From contig OY855903.1 of the NCBI GenBank assembly GCA_963693305.1, positions 21,339,755 through 21,403,754 on the forward strand: a stretch of DNA of 64,000 bases, given 5' to 3'. The position numbers and the translations under genes are program-made. This stretch comes from Meandrina meandrites. Lineage: Eukaryota; Cnidaria; Anthozoa; Scleractinia; Meandrinidae. Below, piece after piece: positions 56,773 through 64,000 of the stretch. Numbering within the stretch: position 1 is the first letter of the stretch; each line of letters begins with the position of its first letter. The notes beneath the pieces are model-generated. The model searched no databases and had not been told where the DNA came from. It was given only the letters and a program-made list of their open reading frames with translations.

Positions 56773-59700
56773 TTATGCGTCATAATGACCACCGTATCCG
56801 GCACAATTAGTAACCCAGAATCCCACGCGCACCTTGCCTTTGTGAATGTTGTTACAGTGCCCCTCAATGTGGCGGACGCGGAGAGGATTTTGAGACTTTA
56901 CTGATCCCAGGTGCACAACACCGTCAATTGGCAGGGGAACTGCACATTCGGCACCGTTGAAAGTGAAATACCAGCGTTTGCAGCAGCTGGTACAGCCATA
57001 GACTCTAAGAACACCAGTCCAATAAACATGGAGGGCTGTGTCAGAGAAGTTCTTGGTGAACACACAATCCTGTATGTAAACAAGACGAAAAAATAAAGAA
57101 GTCGATAATTAAAATCAGTTAAAGCATTTCACTCAATAATAACAACTAGGGATAGTTAACACTACATCTGCCCCCGCTGTTATCTTTTTTTTTTCTCAGC
57201 GCATCCGTTACTACAGCCAACTATTTCGCTCGATATCTTGGCTATTCTATTTTCTTAATTGATTGAAAATCAGTTTTCTGTTTGGAACAGTCTTGCGATA
57301 AATCAGAAGAAAACACTAATTTTTCTCGTATTTTGCTCACAAAGTATGACTTGTTTCTGGCCTTGTCTTTTTTAAGATCATGGGACGAGGACGTGCCATT
57401 TAAAACAAACTTTCAGTATGAACTGTTGAAGCCCAGTAGATAAGTAAAACAAAGCCAAATTATGAAAAAATTCTGAAGGATTAATAATCACGTAAATTTA
57501 ATTACACGAACGCGCCCCCAACTTGCAACTTCCTGAGATCATTTTGCTTTTTTTTGCTGTAATGAGTGATCTCAGCGAGAATAAACTGTGGTAATACATG
57601 TAGCCAAACGTTTTGAAACTGCCAATTGAGACAAGCTGTTTCCAGTTTTTTGTTTCAATATACCAGGGCTGGGGAGCTCAAGCAACAATGACCAACTTGA
57701 CAGCTGAGCTCGAAACGGATGCCAAAAGATTTCTCACCTCTGTCAATGTAAACGCCTGCCGTGAGTTTTGATTATCTCAAGAACTCTTTTGAATTCTCTT
57801 CCCTTCTTGTCAAGTCTCAGTTACAAATTTTACTTAAACGCCTGAAGACTGATCGAGTCTTTTATCTTAATTTATTTGTACCACTCAAGAGTTTTTTTTT
57901 ATTTAATCAGTACGATGTTCCGGCTAAAAGCCGAAATACAGTAAGATAAATATTTGCATCATTAAATGGGAACTCGAAAAAAAACCGAGCACCAGATGGG
58001 ATTTGAACCCACGACCCTCCGTGATCTAGTCGGATGCTCTAACCACTGAGCTACTGGAGACTCTATGGTGAGCAAGGGTCAAATGTGGATATATGACTAG
58101 AACCGCATCACGCGGTCACATAGTCAATTAATCAGGACAGATACAAATGACTCATAACTGCATCACGCAGTCACATTAAGGCATATCTGAGATGCAACCA
58201 TCCAAAAGAGCCGAAAGCAAAAGAAGTAAAAACCGAAAGCATTGGATCTACAGCTGGCTAGTTATAGCGGAGCATCCATAGCTATAGAATTTGGTAAATC
58301 CATCAAGCCGAGAAAATTTGGTAGTCGCCCGCGTCCGTCCGTCCGTCCGTACGTACGCACGGATTAGGCCTGGGGACGAGTTTATCTTTGTCCTTGATTT
58401 GGAGTCCTTCTTACGCAAAAAGTGACACAAAAACATTTTTTGGTTTGTTGAGAGTTAACTTAAATGTCATAGAAACTTGTAAGAACATTGTATTACTTCA
58501 GCGTTTTTTTTCTCATATTTTCTCATGATCTGGAGTTTCTGGACATTTCATTTCAACTTAAACGAATCGGTTGTATGAAAAGGCGGCAAATAGTTGGTAC
58601 GTTGTTCACCTTTTAACATGAATGAAAGACGTAAAGAAAGCATGCTTGAAAACATAGTTCTTCAGTCGTGAATATTTCTCACTCTTTTTACTCATCTACA
58701 TCATGAAAACTCATGCCAAATGATTTAGGACAACCTCTTAACGGGAAGATCCGAAATAATTGCCGACTTGAACATGATATACGTAAGACAATCACCGAGA
58801 GTTGAAGCACTGCTGCTAACCAAGGCTGAAAAATTAATTGAGCTGACATTGAGCTAAAATAAAAGTGAGCTCAGAACCGGTGAAGCTCACTAAGTGATTG
58901 ATAAAAGACTGTTAACAGCTACACCCAGAGCTACACCGAAAGGAAAGAAGAGTTCGATCTTCCCTAATAATTCAAAACATGTCTATGTCGCTGGTGTTGG
59001 AGTAAGCCGTACAACGAGTGGCGTTTTCGTTTCCGATATTATTGTGCTGGTTCGAAAATTTTGCCCTGCAGAATTTAAAAGCCTTCTCCAAACCTGAGGT
59101 AACAAACGTAAATGTATATATGCACTAAGCATAAGTCTTATTTTACTGTGAGAATCTGTTTATACGATACTTCATTTATGAACGAATTTGAAGTTGTGTC
59201 GGTTTTCAGATCTTCCCGTAAATATTTACAATTCAGTTAATGCTGCTTACAAACCTGTTCATGTTTGTACATTTCATACAGACATCGTTTATTAAATATT
59301 TCGTTTAGGTTAGTTGTTTTGTGCTTTAGTTAGTGGAGTTAACTGTGATGTTCATGATTGACCATGATTGATCAAAATCACGATTTCGCGATTTCGCTTT
59401 ATAAATTACAAACTACACGTACAGAAAAATCTTGCGAAACAAAACCGAGTAAAACTACTTAGCGATACTGCATACCAATATATATTTAAGCGATCTATTA
59501 TCCGACTGCCCTTTTTTATACTCGCTTGCATTTGTTCTGTTTCCCTTATCAGCGAGTGTGTTGAAATTGTAAACCAATATTTCGCCGATTTCGTTGCAAG
59601 TTACCTGTGAGTAAGTTCAGACTTAACCTACCGCATATTTGCTTACCAGAAATGAAGAAAATTGAATCAGTTCTCTGCATAAAATTCTCTAAGGTTTTTA

Positions 59701-61079
59701 GCAACGAGTACGGTAAAACAGAATTGGTTAATCATGCAAACAAACTGCAACGAAAAGAAAACGGTTCAAAACAGTCAAAACAACATTGTAAGCTTATTCT
59801 AAGTTAGCGTGCACCACTTTCTAAGTCATAATTTAATTCACTGTATACAGCGAAAGACAGGATACGCATTCTACCTACTCAATAACAATTTTACAAGTGT
59901 CTAAGTCGTTAGAATTTGACAGACTCTGCTTTAATTCCATCCATTTTCAAGTTGTTATTAGATACGTTATTTTCAGTTCCTTGACATATTCACATGACAC
60001 TGTCATAATTTCCTTGTTTTCAATAACGTACGATCCTATTAAATCACCTTGATCAGACCGTTGTCTTTGCCCTCATTCAGGTTTTTCCATGCGCACTCTT
60101 TCCAGTTCTTATAAGGCAGTGAACCAGGAGTCCCAGGGTTTCCACTCTCCGCGCGCTGCCCATTTTGGCCGGGAGGACCCTGGACTCCAGGTTCTCCTTT
60201 AGCGCCATCCTTTCCATTGAAACCAGGAGTTCCTTTGGGGCCTGGAGGTCCCTGGGGTCCAGTCTTTCCTGGGCTACCCTGATCACCCTTGGCTCCTTCA
60301 CTGCCATCACGGCCATCACGGCCTGGTACCCCAGGAGACCCAGGCTTGCCGTGCATACCAGGGACTCCACCATAACAGAAAGGAGGAGGCTGCTGATTTG
60401 GAACAAGAAAAGAGTTGTGAGTTATTAAGGCTTCTACATCATAGAGATAAATACGGAGGAGCGGGGATGGCGCAATGGTGAGAGCACTCGCCTCCCACCA
60501 ATGTGGCCCGGGTTCGATTCCCGGACCCGGCGTCATATGTGGGTTGAGTTTGTTGTTGGTTCTCGTCCTCGCTCCGAGGGTTTTTCTCCGGGTTCTCCGG
60601 TTTTCCTCCCTCCGCAAAAATCAACACTGCTAAATTCCAATTCGATCTGGAACTGTCCTACGTCTTATACATGAGCCTCTGGCTCGGACGTTGAGGGTAA
60701 CCTCGTCCCACGTATGAACATTAAAATTGTATTTACATTTACATTTACTTGATGATAATGGTACAATTGTAAGCCTGTTAGTCTGTTAAAAAGAGGAGCC
60801 AAAATAATCATCAAAGGAGACCTTAATTCTTTGAGCGCTAAAATGTTTATAAGTCACAACAGCATAACAGTGATTAATATACCTTAAGTAAATTCATTTC
60901 TTCCAAACAAATATCTTTTTACTCTTTTCAGAAATTAACATCGACATAAAGATGTCACTTACCATTTGATAGGATGGTTGATTGGTTTTGTTATTTGCTG
61001 TGGCGTAGAAAGCCGACAATGACGTCACAAACACCGACAACAAGGAGATCATGGAGAATTTGTGCGAAATGAAGGCCAT
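56773..61079 (-). CDS. CTHRC1-like secreted collagen protein, unit E, truncated, 252 aa
   Basis: Phase-0 exons 61079-60963, 60392-60048 and 57069-56773. Exon 1 encodes a signal peptide (MAFISHKFSMISLLSVFVTS) and NKTNQPSYQM. Exon 2 opens [20 protein letters not shown], has a Gly-X-Y stalk three triplets' worth of sequence shorter than D near its end (GQRAESGNPGTPGS) and [13 protein letters not shown]. Exon 3 matches the CTHRC1 C-terminal domain through [28 protein letters not shown] and VGFWVTNC, then stops at TAA where other units have the Tyr of DAYTGW. The lost tail, still readable downstream to 56713, includes [10 protein letters not shown], with Trp-Asn also changed. Losing this strand would probably destabilise the domain, so E may be a young pseudogene or a shortened protein. 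Intron 2 is about 3 kb, against 0.9 kb in D, and holds a tRNA-like sequence. Intron 1 holds a SINE. The exon 2 acceptor is a CAGCAG tandem. Confidence 0.82.
57120..57960. repeat. Block in intron 2 of unit E matching 23940-25140
   Basis: Shared words in order include GCCCCCGCTGTTA/GCCCCGCTGTTA, CTCAGCGCATCCGTTACTAC versus CTAAGCGTATCCGCTACTAC, GAAAATCA.TTTT, ATTAAT.ATCACGTA and GATCGAGTCTTTTATC versus AATCGAGTCTTTTATC. The copy at 23940 is interrupted by a MITE at 24575-25028 that is absent here. Confidence 0.7.
57977..57984 (-). terminator. Pol III-type T8 terminator after the tRNA-like sequence
   Basis: Eight A on the plus strand are eight T on the minus strand, four bases after the end of the tRNA-like cloverleaf. 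This is the usual RNA polymerase III stop signal. Confidence 0.55.
57988..58060 (-). tRNA. tRNA-like sequence, probably a pseudogene or SINE head
   Basis: On the minus strand a 73-base segment folds as a tRNA: box A TAGCTCAGTGG, D-stem GCTC/GAGC, anticodon arm TCCGA-CTAGATC-ACGGA, T-arm GTGGG-TTCAAAT-CCCAT (box B GGTTCAAATCC), and an acceptor stem with five of seven pairs. The nominal anticodon is AGA, which would mean serine, but the short variable loop does not fit a serine tRNA and the acceptor stem has two mismatches. A T8 terminator follows. It sits in intron 2 of unit E and is most likely a tRNA-derived repeat. Confidence 0.55.
58530..59370. repeat. Segmental duplication inside intron 2 of unit E, copy of 43900-44700
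   Basis: Aligns with 43900-44700 over most of its length. Just upstream, at 58327-58365, is a GTCC/GTAC tandem. Its placement inside the E intron, while the D copy lies outside the gene, shows that the E intron is composite. Confidence 0.85.
60455..60750 (+). mobile_element. tRNA-derived SINE in intron 1 of unit E
   Basis: A Pol III promoter is clear: box A TGGCGCAATGG and box B GGTTCGATTCC, in a tRNA-like head from about 60456 to 60532 (GATGGCGCAATGGTGAGAGC, then GGCCCGGGTTCGATTCCCGG). A GC-rich body follows (CTCCGAGGGTTTTTCTCCGG) and a short ATTTAC tail ends at 60750. The surrounding intron sequence (GACATCATAGAGATAAATAC to TTGATGATAATGG) matches unit D, where this SINE is absent and about 435 bp of other DNA lies instead. 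It is oriented against the gene. Confidence 0.85.
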
Positions 61080-64000
61080 TTCTTCTCACTATCTGCTGCG
61101 GAAAAAGTAAGCAGAAACAATATTACTAAAACAATTCGCAATTTTTTGCAATGACGATGGCAAGAAGCAAACCCTAAGGGCCATTTTTTTTACGCAAACT
61201 GCGACAAACACAAGTATTTGAAAGCACGATAACGCTCGTTCAGTCTCGTATATGAAAACCCTCACGGAAAGCTGTGAAATCTTAACTCGGCTGAGAAATA
61301 AAAAGGGATATAAATAGCTACAAAAGCAACTTTCCAATTCAATCTATCCACTAATGATTTATTTTTCGAAAACGATGATGATAGCATGGAAGCAGTCCTA
61401 AATATCATGTAAATTCCCTTATAAAGGGCATTTGAAATTCGTTTTGATTCAATGTTTTTCATTCAGGTACATAAATACCAACAAAAAAGACAACTTTTGA
61501 CTGATCTCTGGCGGGGAGCTAATTTTTAACTTAGTTGATAAAAAATGGGAATGTACAAAAGTATTTCAATTCAAACTTTCCCTGTAGCAGTGCCATTATT
61601 CAGTCCTCACAGGCGCGTACGAATGAACTAAATGGGTACAAATGATGATTTTTTTCCTAAGTTCATGCCGTGATGATTCTAATTTTCAGAAATTTTCTGC
61701 AGATCTTCAAATTAGTAGAAGAACCGAAAATTACTAATTTTACAGCATTGAAGAAAAATATAAAACCGTTCAAAACTATAGATAATGGAACTTTTGAACT
61801 AAACTAATGATTTCTGCTTTAATCTGGAATGATATCGATCTTATTTTTCTAGATTTTTCTAGCGGGTAGTGGCAACGAACATCCAGTGTGAAAAGGTTGA
61901 ATTTTGGCGGATAAACCAGGCGTATAAATTGAATTTTCACTGGCGATAGATATTGAGAAAACCGTTTAACAAGTACGAGCAAAAAAAACAGAGAAAACAG
62001 TCATAGCTCAAAGCTGGAAGGATCGCTTTTCTGTTCCAAGTAGCTGTTGAACAACTCACTGTAAAGGAATGATAAGTAAGTTACGTGTACAATTGAGTTT
62101 TCAGCCTTAGTGTTGACTTTGGTTCGTGTTCGGACCAGTTTGTTGTTGACCATGAGCCAGCTGTTTCAATAGTACATTACATCGCTGATGATGTTTATGA
62201 AATGCTTTGTCTTTATCCAATAAGAATTAAGATTTGAACTTCTTGTTACGTTTACCAAATAAATATATAATTATTTCCAGCATTAGAATTATGCGTTGTT
62301 TTTTACACGAGACCGCGAAAAGTTTTTCAAGTAAAAATAGGATAATATGACGGATAACTTTTAACCACTATCAGTTACCCGAATGAGTTTAAAAGGGTAT
62401 ATTTTTGTATTTCTGAGCGATCCGAGTTGGAAATGCTTGGTTTGCATTGCTTATTAGTGCAGTGGGTTTTTGACTTGTTTGTTGAAAGGAAAAATAAAGA
62501 AAAATTTAAATCGCGTTTAGATCGTTCTGTTAGTTGGCTTATTGTCACAAGGCAAAGGCCACTAGATTGGAAAAGATTTTCGGAAACAGCAAACATTATT
62601 AATTGGAAACTTTTAACACCATATTTTCTTTTACCAATATCAGATCTTTTTCATTAAAAGGTTCATCGCTTTGCTGTTGAGTTTTCATATCTTGCAGGTT
62701 TGATTAGTTTCTGGATTATCTCTATTATTAAACATGCCATGTATACCGCTGTTATATATTCAACCGACGATATTTACTTTTGACTTATTTTAACTTAATG
62801 GTTTGACGATGCCAGTTTAATGATGCATTTTTGTGCCAGGAAATTTAAACTTGGAAATTTTATTTCATCAGTTTCAGAAGGGAACAATTTCACTATCAAA
62901 ACCGAGCTAAATTCGCTCAAATCGCTTAACATTTTGGTTTGCCAAATATATATAAAGTGAAACGAGTTGGAGGTTAATTTGTCAAGCTCGCAACATGGAT
63001 TAAGCTCACGATTTGACGATTCAGAAAGGCTTTAAAATGTGTTTGAAGGGCTTACTTCCGATGACAATTTTAAAATGTATCCTCTCGGAGCGGTGTAAAA
63101 TGTTAGTAAGCAGTCAACTGGAGTAAAATTAATCACCTTACTTTTAAGCCTGTTTTTCTTACAAAACTTGTTAACGATTTGCTAAACTGAAAAGAGAAGA
63201 AAGTGATGCAAGTAAAGAAGCACAGAAAAAGGGAACTAAGCTTACACCGTCAGCCAAGTCACTCTTACGTTGTCGCTGTTATAGCCTGGAGTAAAATGAT
63301 TCGCGATAAAACAGGTTACCAAATATTGACGTGCAGTGTTGCATAAGTTGATGACTTTGATGAATCATTTTCTTCCCGTATTTCAGATACTGTACATTTT
63401 TTTAACGCAAAACAAAAAAAAATTGATTTTCCTAACGCAACCAGTCAAGAGAACTCAATTGATAGCCTGAAAAACGATGATGTAAACTCTAAATAGTATG
63501 ACAATTGCCTCGGCCTATCAAATAAAAAACTTCAGAAGTCATTATCACAACAGAAACTTCAATAGTACCACACCAGAGGATTTTATATGTTGCAAAACTG
63601 TATTTGAAGTAAAATGCCTTGGTCCAATTTCATTTTTGCGAGTTTTTTTTCTTTTTTTTTAAATGGTATCCTATAGTTTGGCTCAGCGGAGCAACTTTGA
63701 AAAGACCGAGGTAAATCTACTATTGACACATTCACCAAAAACTGCGGTTTCAATTTACGGCAACTTTAAACATTAATTTCCAGTCCAGTTTATGAACGTA
63801 TTCCACCAAATATATAGTATAGCACGTAAAATGTTGCAGCTTTGCAAGAAAGGTGGAATTTTAGTAGTCTTAAATGAGTCTAATGAGTTGTTTATAACGG
63901 GAGAAAATCGAAGATTGAAATTTATCTATCCGTAACTTGGAAACAACGTTGCCCAGCAGGATCGCATGATTTTTCACTGGCCGATGCTTCGGCAAGCAGG
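61080..64000. other. 5' flank of unit E and duplicated distal flank
   Basis: No exon is supported. The first 1.7 kb is the copy of the unit D upstream region; CAAACTGCGACAA at 61195-61207 repeats the motif seen upstream of B and D. From about 63540 to the window end the sequence matches 35795-35940 and 37140-37320 near unit B, without the LINE remnant. Another unit may lie beyond the window. Confidence 0.6.

Noticed and set aside
57988..58060. Functional serine tRNA gene
   Set aside because: The anticodon reads AGA but the long variable arm of serine tRNAs is missing and the acceptor stem has two mismatches, so only a tRNA-like call is kept.
60039..60617. 192-codon frame joining the collagen exon of unit E to upstream sequence
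   Set aside because: The upstream part is the antisense translation of the tRNA-derived SINE in intron 1; the CAG acceptor at 60393-60395 separates it from the real exon.

Overview
This is a eukaryotic (animal) window: intron-rich genes with GT..AG splice sites, AT-rich non-coding DNA, tRNA-derived SINE-like sequence, non-LTR retrotransposon remnants and many short terminal-inverted-repeat (TIR) elements. The repeat style and an expanded family of collagen/CTHRC1-like secreted genes suggest a cnidarian, most likely an anthozoan such as a stony coral. The host assignment is inference; no marker gene here proves it.

Layout. (1) 1-3370: gene-poor flank with a 371-bp MITE. (2) 3516-13269, plus strand: a complete 27-exon gene for a TRPC4AP (TRUSS) homologue, reconstructed exon by exon in one open frame of 746 codons. 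Intron 6 carries an 879-bp TIR element. (3) 13270-19100: gene-free, with several large palindromes, one of them perfect with 78-bp arms. (4) 19100-61100, minus strand: a tandem array of five CTHRC1-like (collagen triple helix repeat-containing 1) units. Unit A is 19227-21030, B is 32718-34917, C (pseudogene) is 40873-41964, D is 45517-47978 and E is 56773-61079. Each intact unit has three phase-0 exons: signal peptide, then collagen Gly-X-Y plus a Trp/Cys linker, then the conserved CTHRC1 C-terminal domain. C is broken by frame loss and a retroposon insertion. E ends early at a TAA inside the C-terminal domain. (5) Between units lies transposon-rich DNA: TIR elements, foldback repeats, a LINE remnant, a pogo-like element with an internal 69-bp satellite, a possible Penelope-like fragment and segmental copies of the units' flanks.

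The array evolved by repeated duplication. A and B share their 3' flank, D and E share long 5' flanks, and A and C share a collagen exon type. B combines a D/E-like collagen exon with an A-like 3' flank, so exchange between units is likely. Several mobile elements sit in one copy while another copy keeps the matching empty site, which dates those insertions after duplication. All intact units predict secreted proteins with a collagen stalk and a Cys-rich trimerising head. Their individual roles cannot be told from sequence.
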